From Thermoplasmatales archaeon (GTDB lineage: Archaea; Thermoplasmatota; E2; DHVEG-1), in contig DAOVGR010000080.1 in NCBI GenBank assembly GCA_030672305.1, positions 1 to 64,000 of the forward strand: a DNA stretch of 64,000 nucleotides, read 5' to 3'. Positions 1 to 8,496 of this stretch are shown here, piece after piece (positions within the stretch are counted from its first letter, which is position 1; each line of letters starts with the position of its first letter). The position numbers and the translations under genes were made by a program. Under the pieces are notes generated by a model. The model saw nothing but the letters and a program-made list of their open reading frames with translations. It had not been told where the DNA came from and made no database searches.

Positions 1-126
1 AGGGTACACCCTAAGCGGTGTGCCGCGTGCGACAAAAAAAAGAACGTTTAGCTAATCAAAAATAGGACGGCTTTTCATCTGCAGGCCTTACACTATCGTT
101 TCAGTCCATGCAGTATTCTCAGCCGT
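1..126. other. GC-rich, hairpin-rich segment; possible structured RNA(s)
   Basis: Bases 1-33 are strikingly GC-rich for this AT-rich chromosome and contain two adjacent perfect hairpins (AGGGtacaCCCT and GCGGtgtgCCGC). A second nested structure lies at 67-126: outer stem ACGGCT/AGCCGT (67-72 with 121-126) and inner stem CTGCAgg/cc-a-TGCAG (79-85 with 106-113), leaving internal loops of about 6-7 nt, somewhat like an H/ACA-type guide hairpin. On the plus strand bases 1-51 could also be the last 16 codons of a gene ending in TAG, but the GC-rich codons are unlike the rest of the window. The strand and RNA family cannot be decided because the left end is cut. From 127 to 378 only AT-rich sequence is seen, apart from an imperfect inverted repeat at 222-238. 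Confidence 0.3.
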
Positions 127-378
127 AAAATAAAATTGATCAAAGTCTTTAATTTTTTTAATATTAACTTGCTTTTTCTATTACAACTCCAAAAGCAAAC
201 CGAGAGCAAATTTCATCATCTAATCATAAATTGTGATTATAACTAGTATTTATCCTGAGAAACTCTAATCATATTCTTTAGATTATTATTAGTGAATTTA
301 TTTAATGCTATTTTAACAGATTAAAGATAAATAACATGTTATTAATACAGATATATTTGATATACTCAGAGAGATAAT

Positions 379-1263
379 ATGAAATCAAAATATATTCGTA
401 TGGTACGACCCGTTGCTTGGATTGTTTTTCTTTTACCCTTTTCATTAGGTTTTGGAATTGGAGCTACGAAAAATACTGATCCATTTCATATTATTTTCGC
501 CTTAATTGCATTTGCTTCTTGGATGAGCTTTAGTTTTATGCTAAATTCGTTATCTGATAAAGATGTTGATAAATTCCATGATGGAAGAGCAAAGGACATG
601 AATCTATCAAATCAGCCTTTTGTCACTGGAGAAATCTCTGAAAAAACAGCTTTATATCTAGCACTGATATTAGTAATTATTTCTCTCTTCTTTGCATGGC
701 TGGTTAACTATCTCTTTTTTACGTTATTTATTATCGCAAATATAATAGGCTATATTTATTCCATGCCACCAACTAGATTTAAAACAAAACCTATCACAGA
801 CATTCTATGTAATGCTTTAGCAGCTGGAGCAGCTCTAATAGCTGGATTAAGTATCGGTGGAACAAATATGAATTTACTATTCATAATAGGTTCTTTTATT
901 GCAGCTTCAGTTTTTTATATTCCAACTGTTGTAACTGATTATGATTTTGATAAAAAAGCTGGGCTAACGACTTCTGCAGTGTTTTTTGGTCCTAAGAAAA
1001 TTTTAATGGCATTGTATCCTTTGACTTTTGTAATACTTGCAATTTTTACCTTTGTATTTCTAACTACAAATTTTGAACTAAAAATATCTTCTTTAATCAT
1101 TATTGTTTATACTTTGATTTTTGTTATTGCCTCAAATATCAAATTTAAAGATGGGAGATTATACGCTCATGAGAACTGGATATTTGTTCCATTCATTTTG
1201 TTATCGGTAGGTTATTTTATTTATGGTTTCTTAAAAATAGCAGATTTAATTGGTATTCCCTAG
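379..1263 (+). CDS. UbiA family prenyltransferase
   Basis: Integral membrane protein of 294 aa with about eight hydrophobic helices. It carries both acidic motifs of the UbiA superfamily: a first Asp-rich motif at residues about 56-73 (N56, D60, D62, D64, D68) and a second, D187-D191 (DYDFD). These bind the Mg-diphosphate of the prenyl donor. The enzyme therefore transfers a polyprenyl group to an acceptor within the membrane. Archaeal members make digeranylgeranylglyceryl phosphate, heme or quinone intermediates; the acceptor cannot be read from sequence. An ATG preceded by a GAGAG stretch gives a good start. No operon partner is obvious: the next gene is a tiny zinc ribbon 62 bases downstream. 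The family call is firm, the substrate unknown. Confidence 0.85.
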   Translation: MKSKYIRMVRPVAWIVFLLPFSLGFGIGATKNTDPFHIIFALIAFASWMSFSFMLNSLSDKDVDKFHDGRAKDMNLSNQPFVTGEISEKTALYLALILVIISLFFAWLVNYLFFTLFIIANIIGYIYSMPPTRFKTKPITDILCNALAAGAALIAGLSIGGTNMNLLFIIGSFIAASVFYIPTVVTDYDFDKKAGLTTSAVFFGPKKILMALYPLTFVILAIFTFVFLTTNFELKISSLIIIVYTLIFVIASNIKFKDGRLYAHENWIFVPFILLSVGYFIYGFLKIADLIGIP

Positions 1264-1325
1264 ATTTAACACCTTCAAATCACAACACAACAATTAACAA
1301 ATGATTCTGCAAAGAAGGAAACTAA

Positions 1326-1454
1326 ATGAGTACGAAATACAAGTGTAATTGTTGCTCAACAGATGAGAATTTAGTATATGTTGTACCAATTATAAGAGAG
1401 GGTAACTTAATATGTCCATATTGTAGCAGTATAGAATTGGAGGAGGTAAAATAA
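1326..1454 (+). CDS. Small zinc-ribbon protein, 42 aa
   Basis: Short ORF with an N-terminal C7-x-C9-C10 cluster and a C30-x2-C33 pair (CPYC), separated by a beta-hairpin-like hydrophobic stretch, as in minimal zinc ribbons. A possible A/G-rich ribosome site (AAGAAGG) precedes the ATG. The stop is immediately followed by another ATG (TAAATG), then the SerRS gene, so the three reading frames are probably co-transcribed. No specific family is recognised. Such proteins usually bind RNA or protein partners, but here that is only an inference. Confidence 0.55.
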   Translation: MSTKYKCNCCSTDENLVYVVPIIREGNLICPYCSSIELEEVK

Positions 1455-1526
1455 ATGGAAAAGTTAAAGATTAGTAAAGATTTTAGAAAGATAAAAATTA
1501 ATAATCTTTATGTAATCTTGGTTTGA
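1455..1526 (+). CDS. Very short ORF (23 aa) upstream of serS
   Basis: A 23-codon ATG-TGA frame rich in Lys and Ile whose start abuts the stop of the zinc-ribbon gene and whose stop ends two bases before the SerRS ATG; an AGGAGG-like site lies upstream. It could be a translated coupler or leader for serS, or chance. It contains no serine-codon run; the only Ser is residue 7, so attenuation by serine starvation is not suggested. Confidence 0.2.
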   Translation: MEKLKISKDFRKIKINNLYVILV

Positions 1527-1528
1527 CT

Positions 1529-3025
1529 ATGATATTTGATTTAAAAGTAATTTTCACCTTTAGTAACGAGATTTTTTTAATTAAAAATGAATTACAATCT
1601 TCAATTTCAAACTTCAATGAAACATTGCTAGAAAAAGACAAAAGTGTAAAAATTGATATTAAGGACATTAATAAGAATTTATTATCGATTGATATTATCT
1701 CTGAAGGAATTTTTCGTCCACATAACGCACTTCTTCAGATGAAAAATTTTTTAAGTAAAGAATTAGGAAAAAAACATCATCTTGGTATTAGAGAAATAAC
1801 AATTGAGAGTTATACAATTGATTTTGACCTAGAGAAAAAACCGATTAAAAAAATAAATATTCCATTCGCAGATGTTAAAATAAATGAAAAACAAGCAACG
1901 ATTATATTAAAAAATGTTGACGAGGAGTTTTTGCGAAGAAATTACATTGACAGAATGATAAGCTTAGTCAAAGAAAAGGTTGAAAATCAATATTATGAGG
2001 GTAAAGAAGAATTTTGGAAACTTATTTGGAAATCAAATGAAAAAAAACATACATGGTCAAATGATCCAACTGAGGAAATGACTAAACTTGGTTGGTTAAA
2101 GCAAGGTCCAACTAAAGGAAAGTGGTTTTATAGACCTCAAGCTGCAACCATTTTAAAGACCATGGAAATAATAGCAATTGAAGAGGTACTTAAACCTCTT
2201 GGTTTTGAAGAAATTATTGAATCAAATATTGTACCCTTTAATGTTTGGTTAAAAACCGGTCATCTTGAAGGTATGCCCGGAGAAATATACTATGTAACAG
2301 AACCTGCTACTAGAGATGTTGAAAAATGGGAGAGATTTATCGATCTTACAAAGATTACAAAAGATGTTCCCTTAGACGAATTACAAAAAAATGTTTCACT
2401 TCCTACAGCAGGTATCTGTTATGCTCAGTGTCCTTTGATATATTGGTCATTTAAGGGAAAAACAATTTCTGAGGAGTCTTTGCCGGTTCTTCTGTATGAT
2501 AAAACAGCTGTATCAGGTAGGTATGAATCTGGTGGAAGACATGGAATTGAGCGAGTTGATGAGTTTCATCGAATCGAACCTGTATATATTGGAACAAAAG
2601 AGCAATTATTTACTCTTCGTGAAAAAATGATTGAAAGGTATAAGCATGTTTTCAATGATATTTTTGACCTTGAATGGCGGATGGCATGGGTGACTCCCTG
2701 GTATATGCAACAAGCTGGAAAAATTAGCGATAATAGTACACAAGAAACAGGTACAATTGATTTTGAGGCATATATGCCTTATCGGGGAGACCGGGCAAAA
2801 TCTGAGTGGCTAGAATTCCAAAATCTCAGTATTCTTGGTGATAAGTACATCAAAGCATTCAATATCAAGGCTCAAAAAACCGAACTATGGAGTGGATGTT
2901 CAGGTATTGGTCTTGAACGATGGACAACAGCATTTCTTGCCCAAAAAGGAATTAATCCTGATAAATGGCCAGAAGGTTTTAGAAAATATTTAAAGAACTT
3001 ACCAAAGGGTCTCAAATTTCTATGA
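1529..3025 (+). CDS. serS: Seryl-tRNA synthetase, rare methanogenic type (SerRS2)
   Basis: Charges tRNA-Ser with serine. The 498-aa protein matches the atypical archaeal SerRS, not the usual SerRS of bacteria, eukaryotes and most archaea. It lacks the long N-terminal coiled-coil arm and instead has a compact alpha/beta tRNA-binding domain (about residues 1-160) followed by a class II core. The core shows conserved Cys in the segment GICYAQCP (about 297) and in GCSGIGLERW (about 457, motif 3); Cys-Glu-Cys zinc ligands that recognise the serine amino group are the hallmark of this type. Motif-2-like residues lie around the ESGGRHGIERVDEFHR segment. An in-frame TTG lies two codons upstream at 1523; the ATG was preferred because the family begins with a similar short strand. 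The stop overlaps the next start (ATGA). Confidence 0.9.
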   Translation: MIFDLKVIFTFSNEIFLIKNELQSSISNFNETLLEKDKSVKIDIKDINKNLLSIDIISEGIFRPHNALLQMKNFLSKELGKKHHLGIREITIESYTIDFDLEKKPIKKINIPFADVKINEKQATIILKNVDEEFLRRNYIDRMISLVKEKVENQYYEGKEEFWKLIWKSNEKKHTWSNDPTEEMTKLGWLKQGPTKGKWFYRPQAATILKTMEIIAIEEVLKPLGFEEIIESNIVPFNVWLKTGHLEGMPGEIYYVTEPATRDVEKWERFIDLTKITKDVPLDELQKNVSLPTAGICYAQCPLIYWSFKGKTISEESLPVLLYDKTAVSGRYESGGRHGIERVDEFHRIEPVYIGTKEQLFTLREKMIERYKHVFNDIFDLEWRMAWVTPWYMQQAGKISDNSTQETGTIDFEAYMPYRGDRAKSEWLEFQNLSILGDKYIKAFNIKAQKTELWSGCSGIGLERWTTAFLAQKGINPDKWPEGFRKYLKNLPKGLKFL

Positions 3026-3375
3026 AAGATAAAGATTTGGCTGAATATAAAACAAAATACAATGTGTTTAGACATCACGCTTGGGCAGGGCTAGGTTTTT
3101 TATCAGTATTTCTTGCATTTAGACTAATTTTTTTAGAACAAGCACAAATATTGACCCCAGTTGTTGTAATTCTTGCAATCTACATTATTATCGCATTGAT
3201 TTTTACTTATAGATATAGAATAGGGCTTGCTGCTGAAGAAAAGGTTGTAAAGGTTGAAACCTCATCAGATGAAGTTGAAAAAGAAAGAATTAGAGCAGAT
3301 GTTGAAAAAGAGAAATTAAAAACAGAGAAAAAAAAGGCTAAAGCAGAGGCTAAAAAAAGCAAAAAAAGTCAATAA
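3022..3375 (+). CDS. Small two-helix membrane protein with charged tail
   Basis: Predicted 117-aa protein with two hydrophobic segments (about residues 20-38 and 45-63) and a strongly charged C-terminal half of Glu and Lys heptad-like repeats ending KKSKKSQ, likely a cytoplasmic helical or coiled-coil tail. The ATG overlaps the serS stop by 4 bases (ATGA), so translation is probably coupled to serS. No family is recognised. Confidence 0.65.
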   Translation: MKDKDLAEYKTKYNVFRHHAWAGLGFLSVFLAFRLIFLEQAQILTPVVVILAIYIIIALIFTYRYRIGLAAEEKVVKVETSSDEVEKERIRADVEKEKLKTEKKKAKAEAKKSKKSQ

Positions 3376-3477
3376 ATAATTTTGAAAAAAAATAATTGTT
3401 AGCTATTATTAAAAAATAATAAATTTGTAACAAAATAATTATTGTATATTATATTTTATAAATCCTAAAAAGAGGAA

Positions 3478-3492
3478 AAACCTTTAAATAAG
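3478..3492 (+). promoter_or_regulatory. BRE/TATA promoter giving a near-leaderless transcript
   Basis: The sequence AAACCTTTAAATAAG is a classic archaeal BRE-TATA element. Its centre lies about 23-25 bases upstream of the ATG at 3510, so transcription should begin at or just before the start codon. No Shine-Dalgarno sequence precedes the ATG, in keeping with leaderless translation. Confidence 0.6.
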
Positions 3493-3509
3493 AACTATAT
3501 CCTCCTCCG

Positions 3510-4694
3510 ATGGCAAAAAGAAGAAAAGAAAAAGACGAAGAGGAAGAAAAGCCCTTTAAACTTCCAAAATTTGATGAGGAGGCATTTCTTAAAAGGGAAC
3601 GAAGAAACATTAAAGCTACTTTTATTTCATTTTTATTTGGCTTTTTAATGGCCCTTATATGCTTTGGTTTTTGGGCTCTTATGGGTAGAGAAAATGCTCT
3701 AAGATGGGAGCTTGTATTACTTGTTGCTGTTGTTGATGCAGCATTTCTAAAATATATTTTAATTAGATTTGGTCTTGACCTTACTGACTTTCAAAGGAAA
3801 AATTGGTTTGGATCATTTGCTACATACTTTGTAACTTGGTTAATTGTGCTTATTGTACTTGTTAATCCACCATTTTATGATGATGAAGATCCCAGGATGG
3901 AAATTGTTGTTCTTCCTGAAATGCAAGAGCGAGGTGGAGATGTATTAATCGTTGCTAAGATTACTGATAATTCAGGTATTGAAAAACAGGACATTTCGTT
4001 AACTCTTGATGGTAATCCGGTTCCTAATAGTAATTTTGATTATATTGACAACATTTTCTATTATTCTTATAATGGTTCTAATAACATAACTGGTGAAGAA
4101 ATCCATAATTACGTATTAAATGTAAAAGATAATAGTGGAAATTCAAAATCAGAAGAAGGCTCTTTTACATTTAGTGAAGAAACAATAAATCTAGCATTAC
4201 CTACTTCTGGTGATCTTGTTAAAGCCGCATCTGATATTAAATTTCGAGTAAAGACCGATGTTTGGAGAGTTTATTACAAAGTAGATAATGGGAAACAAAT
4301 TAATGCATCTCAACAAAGTGATAGGGCAGATTTCTATATTACATCACCTGAATATGTGGGATGGTCACCTGGAGATAATAAAACAGTAAATGTATCAGCT
4401 GAGATTAGATACAATTTTGAAAATGACTTTCTGAAAGATGAAAAAGGAAATATAGTTGTAGATAAGAACAATAATGCAATATCTCGTTGGTTTGTTAACT
4501 ATATTAACGATACAACTACATATCATTTTGATGTAGCAGATGAGTCATCAATTGGTGATGAGCTGGCTATAGTAATTGCTCGACCGAAAGCAAGAACCGT
4601 TGCAGCACCAGGTTTTGAGATATTAGTATTTCTTATATCTCTTGCTGTAGCAGTTTTAATTTTGAAAAATAAAAAGAAAAATAGAAAAAACTAG
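3510..4694 (+). CDS. Surface protein with N-terminal TM helices and PGF-CTERM-like sorting signal
   Basis: A 394-aa protein. A cytoplasmic Lys/Glu-rich start is followed by three hydrophobic helices (about residues 36-58, 66-84 and 99-117), then an extracellular region of beta-sandwich character with several N-x-S/T sequons and Ig-like strands (ITDNSGIEKQDISLTLDG and similar). The C-terminus is a tripartite signal: PGF, a hydrophobic helix, then a basic tail (KNKKKNRKN). This matches PGF-CTERM proteins processed by archaeosortase A. No archaeosortase is in the window. The multi-TM N-terminus is unusual for PGF-CTERM substrates, so the C-terminal helix may simply be an anchor. Confidence 0.6.
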   Translation: MAKRRKEKDEEEEKPFKLPKFDEEAFLKRERRNIKATFISFLFGFLMALICFGFWALMGRENALRWELVLLVAVVDAAFLKYILIRFGLDLTDFQRKNWFGSFATYFVTWLIVLIVLVNPPFYDDEDPRMEIVVLPEMQERGGDVLIVAKITDNSGIEKQDISLTLDGNPVPNSNFDYIDNIFYYSYNGSNNITGEEIHNYVLNVKDNSGNSKSEEGSFTFSEETINLALPTSGDLVKAASDIKFRVKTDVWRVYYKVDNGKQINASQQSDRADFYITSPEYVGWSPGDNKTVNVSAEIRYNFENDFLKDEKGNIVVDKNNNAISRWFVNYINDTTTYHFDVADESSIGDELAIVIARPKARTVAAPGFEILVFLISLAVAVLILKNKKKNRKN

Positions 4695-4696
4695 AA

Positions 4697-5734
4697 ATGA
4701 ACGAACTAGCAAAATTCTGCAAAGATCTGAAAAAAGATTTTATACCAAAAACTAAAGATCCGGCAAAACCTGTAAGATTTTGGTCTGAAAAAGATGTATT
4801 AGATGGTAGAATAGTAGATGCTTTTGTCATAATATTTAGAACAAAGGGTTGTTCTTGGGCTTTCAAATCGGGATGCAGCATGTGTGGTTATTTTAATGAT
4901 AGCATGTGGCAAGATGTTTCTGATGATGATCTATTAAAACAATTAAATTTAGCGATGAACAGCTATTCTGGGCAAAAATTTATAAAGATATTTACCTCAG
5001 GTAGTTTTTTAGATAATACAGAAATTAAACCGAAGGTTAGAAAAGAAATTCTAAATAAACTTACAAACTTAACAGAAAAAATATCTGTTGAATCAAGACC
5101 AGAATATGTAACTGATAAAACCTTACAAGAAATTAAATCCATTGTTGACTCAAATAAATTTGAAATTGGAATAGGACTGGAAACATCAAATGATTTTGTT
5201 CGTGAAAAATGTTTGAACAAGGGCTTTAAATTTGATGATTATAAAAAGGCTGCAAATATTATAAAAAAACAAGAGATTGAATTGAAAACCTATGTATTAA
5301 TAAAACCGCCTTTTTTAACTGAAAAAGAGTCTATTAAAGATGCAATAACAACTGTTGAAAAGATAAAGAACATAACAGATTGTATTTCATTTAATCCAAC
5401 AAATGTTCAGCGTAATACATTTGTAAATTATCTTTGGAATAGAAGGAAATTTCGTCCACCATGGTTATTTAGCATTATTGAAATTATAAAGGAAAGTAAA
5501 AAAATCTTAAAAGATGTCAGAATCAAATGTGATACTGTAGGGGGTGGCAGCATAAGAGGAGCACATAACTGTAAATTATGCGATCGGAAATTCCTTGATG
5601 CAATAGCAGAATTTTCATTATCACAAAATCTAAATGTTTTTAAAGGTCTTGACTGCGAATGTAAGGAAAAATGGCTCGATCAACTTGAAATTGAGGATCT
5701 TGGCTTCGGTTCTCTTAATAACATGTATGGATAG
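4697..5734 (+). CDS. raSEA: Archaeosine biosynthesis radical SAM protein RaSEA
   Basis: Radical SAM enzyme of 345 aa. The [4Fe-4S] cluster cysteines are C52, C60 and C63 (CX7CX2C, in GCSWAFKSGCSMCGY), a spacing diagnostic of the RaSEA/Elp3-like group rather than canonical CX3CX2C. Two further Cys pairs near the C-terminus (CKLCDRKF and DCECK) probably form a second metal site. RaSEA works with ArcS, which attaches lysine to preQ0 at tRNA position 15; RaSEA then converts the adduct to archaeosine. ArcS is not in this window. The start lies two bases after the previous stop, and the next gene, another tRNA-modifying enzyme, begins 6 bases downstream, suggesting a tRNA-modification operon. Confidence 0.85.
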   Translation: MNELAKFCKDLKKDFIPKTKDPAKPVRFWSEKDVLDGRIVDAFVIIFRTKGCSWAFKSGCSMCGYFNDSMWQDVSDDDLLKQLNLAMNSYSGQKFIKIFTSGSFLDNTEIKPKVRKEILNKLTNLTEKISVESRPEYVTDKTLQEIKSIVDSNKFEIGIGLETSNDFVREKCLNKGFKFDDYKKAANIIKKQEIELKTYVLIKPPFLTEKESIKDAITTVEKIKNITDCISFNPTNVQRNTFVNYLWNRRKFRPPWLFSIIEIIKESKKILKDVRIKCDTVGGGSIRGAHNCKLCDRKFLDAIAEFSLSQNLNVFKGLDCECKEKWLDQLEIEDLGFGSLNNMYG

Positions 5735-5740
5735 ATAAGT

Positions 5741-6508
5741 ATGGTAAATAAAGTAAAAAAAGATGATACTGTGGTTCTGATTGATCAGTCCTACAAAAAG
5801 TATATAATTAATGTAAATGGTAAAATCGATAAGTACAAAGGAGTAGGTGTATTTGATCCATCAACTCTTATTGGAAAAAAATATGGGAAACAGCTCCTAA
5901 TCGGAAGCAAACAATTTTGGATTTTATCTCCATCACTAAAAGATAAACTTCAATGTATAAAACGTCGTGCACAAATAATTCTTCCTAGAGATGCTGCACA
6001 TATTATAATGAATTGTTCTATTGAACCGGGTTATACTGTTCTTGAAGCAGGTATTGGTTCAGGCTCTCTTACAATAGCTCTAGCAAATTTTGTTGCACAA
6101 AAAGGTAAAGTAATTTCATATGACATCCGGGAAGATTTTATAAAGCATACAATAAAAAACCTAAAGATGGCTAAGATTGAAGATTTTGTTGAAACAAAAA
6201 TAAAAGATATAACTAAGGGAATTGATGAAAAAGAACTAGATGCGATAATTCTTGATATCCCAAACCCTTGGGATGCTGTTGAACATGCTTGGAAAGCCCT
6301 TAAAACAGGTGGATATTTATGCTCATATTCTCCACTGATATCTCAACTAGAAAAAACAGTTAAAGAAATTAAAAAATATAGTTTTATTGAAGTAAAAACG
6401 TTTGAAAATATTCAACGAAAGATGGTTGTTTCAGAACAAGGAACTAGACCAAGTTTTCAAATGCTAGGTCATACAGGTTATCTTACTTTTGCAAGAAAGG
6501 TTCTATAA
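5741..6508 (+). CDS. trmI: tRNA (adenine-N1)-methyltransferase, TrmI family
   Basis: A 255-aa SAM-dependent Rossmann methyltransferase. The N-terminal beta domain (about residues 1-75) is typical of TrmI; the SAM-binding motif is VLEAGIGSGSLT, followed by an acidic strand end (YDIRED) and the catalytic-region motif LDIPNPWDA, equivalent to the DxPxPW motif of TrmI. Archaeal TrmI methylates N1 of A57 and A58 in the tRNA T-loop and acts as a tetramer. It follows RaSEA closely. Its 3' end overlaps the convergent dCTP deaminase gene by 6 bases. Confidence 0.9.
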   Translation: MVNKVKKDDTVVLIDQSYKKYIINVNGKIDKYKGVGVFDPSTLIGKKYGKQLLIGSKQFWILSPSLKDKLQCIKRRAQIILPRDAAHIIMNCSIEPGYTVLEAGIGSGSLTIALANFVAQKGKVISYDIREDFIKHTIKNLKMAKIEDFVETKIKDITKGIDEKELDAIILDIPNPWDAVEHAWKALKTGGYLCSYSPLISQLEKTVKEIKKYSFIEVKTFENIQRKMVVSEQGTRPSFQMLGHTGYLTFARKVL

Positions 6509-6976
6509 TTTGATTCCTCTCTGGTTTTGATAATTTCCAGATTTTGTATCATAGAGATCTTCAGGTTTAGAAGAAAGATTTTCAAATACTATCTGACAAA
6601 ATCTATCCCCAATTGGAATTTCAAGTGGACTATCATTTGAATTAAAACAACTAATTGTAAGTGTCCCATGAAATCCTGCATCTACTTTTCCGAAACTTGC
6701 CATAACTCCTTTCCGAGCATAACTTGAACGTATCCATAATTGCGATGCTAGTTTTGGTCCTATTTTAACAAATTCTTTCGTGCTTATCGCAAACCATGTT
6801 AGAGGTGGTACAGTGGCAAATCCATTTTTAATGTGTGATTCTGTTTTTTTAATATACACCTCATCTATTGTTAAATCATAACCATTTGGTGTAAGATTCT
6901 TGTTTACAAATGGCTCTATTCCAAGTTCATTATTTCTAATGTAATCTTCAATATCTTTATCTGAAAGAATCGTCAT
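6503..6976 (-). CDS. dcd: dCTP deaminase / dUTPase family protein
   Basis: A 157-aa member of the trimeric dUTPase-like fold. Motifs include the QLWIRSSYARKG phosphate-binding loop and VDAGFHGTLTISCFN, equivalent to the catalytic motif of dCTP deaminases. It would convert dCTP to dUTP (or dUMP in bifunctional archaeal forms), feeding thymidylate synthesis. Bifunctional and monofunctional members cannot be separated by eye. The protein is shorter than many bacterial Dcd proteins (about 190 aa) but in the archaeal range. The cyclophilin gene downstream runs in the opposite gene order, 11 bases upstream on this strand, so the two may be co-transcribed. Confidence 0.85.
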   Translation of the reverse strand: MTILSDKDIEDYIRNNELGIEPFVNKNLTPNGYDLTIDEVYIKKTESHIKNGFATVPPLTWFAISTKEFVKIGPKLASQLWIRSSYARKGVMASFGKVDAGFHGTLTISCFNSNDSPLEIPIGDRFCQIVFENLSSKPEDLYDTKSGNYQNQRGIKL

Positions 6977-6987
6977 AAAGTTCCCTT

Positions 6988-7449
6988 TTATTTGATTGAA
7001 ATGTTATTTATTACAACATCTTGAAGAGGTTTATCAGACCTGTCTGTTTGAACTTTTGATATTTTATCAACAACATCCATACCTTCGGTTACTTTCCCAA
7101 AAATAGCATGTTTCCCATCAAGCCAAGGACTTGGTGCAACAGTTATGAAGAACTGACTACCTCCGGTATTAGGACCAGCATTTGCCATTGAAAGAAATCC
7201 TGGATTATTGTGTTTCAGATTTGGATCGATTTCATCACGGATGGTATAACCTGGTCCCCCATAACCCGTACCCTGAGGGCATCCACTTTGTATCATAAAA
7301 TTAGGTATTACTCTATGGAAAATCAGACCATTATAAAATCCTTTATCAACTAGTTTAATAAAATTCCCGACAGTTAATGGTGCTTTTTCCATAAAAAGTT
7401 CTATTTTAAAATTACCAATATTTGTATTAAATTCTGCTAATTTATTCAT
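6988..7449 (-). CDS. Cytoplasmic cyclophilin-type peptidyl-prolyl isomerase
   Basis: A 153-aa single-domain cyclophilin that isomerises Xaa-Pro bonds. The core motifs are intact: [13 protein letters not shown] (catalytic Arg and Phe), [22 protein letters not shown] (Gln, Phe and the active-site His region) and a C-terminal [17 protein letters not shown] strand. Trp in the cyclosporin contact position (SPWLDG) is retained. No signal peptide. It lies 13 bases downstream of an anchored paralogue, indicating duplication with divergence of location. Confidence 0.9.
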   Translation of the reverse strand: MNKLAEFNTNIGNFKIELFMEKAPLTVGNFIKLVDKGFYNGLIFHRVIPNFMIQSGCPQGTGYGGPGYTIRDEIDPNLKHNNPGFLSMANAGPNTGGSQFFITVAPSPWLDGKHAIFGKVTEGMDVVDKISKVQTDRSDKPLQDVVINNISIK

Positions 7450-7462
7450 ATAATTCTCCTCT

Positions 7463-8425
7463 CTATAAGATATTATGAATAGTAATTGAATTAATTTTTA
7501 TATCTTTTATTGGTTTTCCACCACCTGCGGGGGAACTACTATCATGATTCTCATCAGCTATGTCTCTAACAACGCTCATTCCATAGATTGTTTTGCCAAA
7601 TGCTGCATAATTGCCATCTAAGAAACCTTGAGCTCCATCACATATAAAGAACTGTCCACTTCCTCCAACGCCTGCTCCAGTACTTGCCATTGATATTGAA
7701 CCATCAATATGTTTAACATCTGAAATTTCAAATTCAATATTTCCAAAAGGACTCTCTTTCGTTGTACCATCAGGATAAGTATTTCCTGCTTGTATCATAA
7801 AATCATCCGATATTCTGTGGAAAATCATTCCATCATAAAATTCACTAAATGCGAGATTAATAAAGTTTTCACATGTGATTGGCATTTTATCATAATATAA
7901 TTCAACTGCTATTGTTCCCTTTGATGTATCAATTAAGGCAACAGGATTATTGTTTTCTGGAACAATTATATTAACTGTTGAGGTAGTCTCTTTTTTACCA
8001 TCACTAATTGTATAATCAAATGAATCCTCTCCACTAAAATTTTGCGGTGGAGTATATGCTATTGTCGTATTCAACATTATTTCAGCTTCCCCATTCGAAG
8101 GATCAGTAATGCTTGTAATGTTTAATTCATCATTATCTAGATCATAATCATTTGCAAGAACCTCTAATCGAAAAATATAAGAGTTTTTTGGGACAACAGA
8201 ATAATCTTCAGTTGCAACAGGAGCTGTATTTGTAGTTTGTCCATTTGTAACTTGTCCATTTTCAGTCGTATCAAGATTTGTTATTACATAATACCCACCA
8301 ACAATCCCACCAATGATTATGATAAAAAAGATAATCAAAACTGAAAAATTACTTTTTTGCATTTGTTTACGCTTTTTTTGTTTTAGTTCGGCTCTTTTTC
8401 TTGCTGTTAGTTTTTTTCCAGGCAT
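7463..8425 (-). CDS. Membrane-anchored cyclophilin with cadherin-like domain
   Basis: A 320-aa protein in four parts: a strongly basic cytoplasmic start ([18 protein letters not shown]), one TM helix (about residues 29-50), a beta-sandwich of about 90 aa with the [12 protein letters not shown] and [12 protein letters not shown] motifs of tandem-95/cadherin-like domains, and a C-terminal cyclophilin domain (about 160-320) with [13 protein letters not shown] and [23 protein letters not shown]. The isomerase therefore sits outside the cell. The Trp usually found before LDG is replaced by Gly-Phe, suggesting altered inhibitor binding. It probably helps fold the large secreted proteins encoded nearby; that role is inference. 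Confidence 0.8.
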   Translation of the reverse strand: MPGKKLTARKRAELKQKKRKQMQKSNFSVLIIFFIIIIGGIVGGYYVITNLDTTENGQVTNGQTTNTAPVATEDYSVVPKNSYIFRLEVLANDYDLDNDELNITSITDPSNGEAEIMLNTTIAYTPPQNFSGEDSFDYTISDGKKETTSTVNIIVPENNNPVALIDTSKGTIAVELYYDKMPITCENFINLAFSEFYDGMIFHRISDDFMIQAGNTYPDGTTKESPFGNIEFEISDVKHIDGSISMASTGAGVGGSGQFFICDGAQGFLDGNYAAFGKTIYGMSVVRDIADENHDSSSPAGGGKPIKDIKINSITIHNIL

Positions 8426-8496
8426 AAGAATCGTAGGCAGAATATAATACCAGATAAATAAGTATTTTGAATAGAAAAAGGAAAAAAATAGGAGAT

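Noticed and set aside
222-242. Half-operator TTGTGATTATAA and imperfect inverted repeat upstream of the UbiA gene
   Set aside because: Only half of the lysW-region palindrome is matched, and AT-rich sequence makes chance matches likely; noted in the operator entry only.
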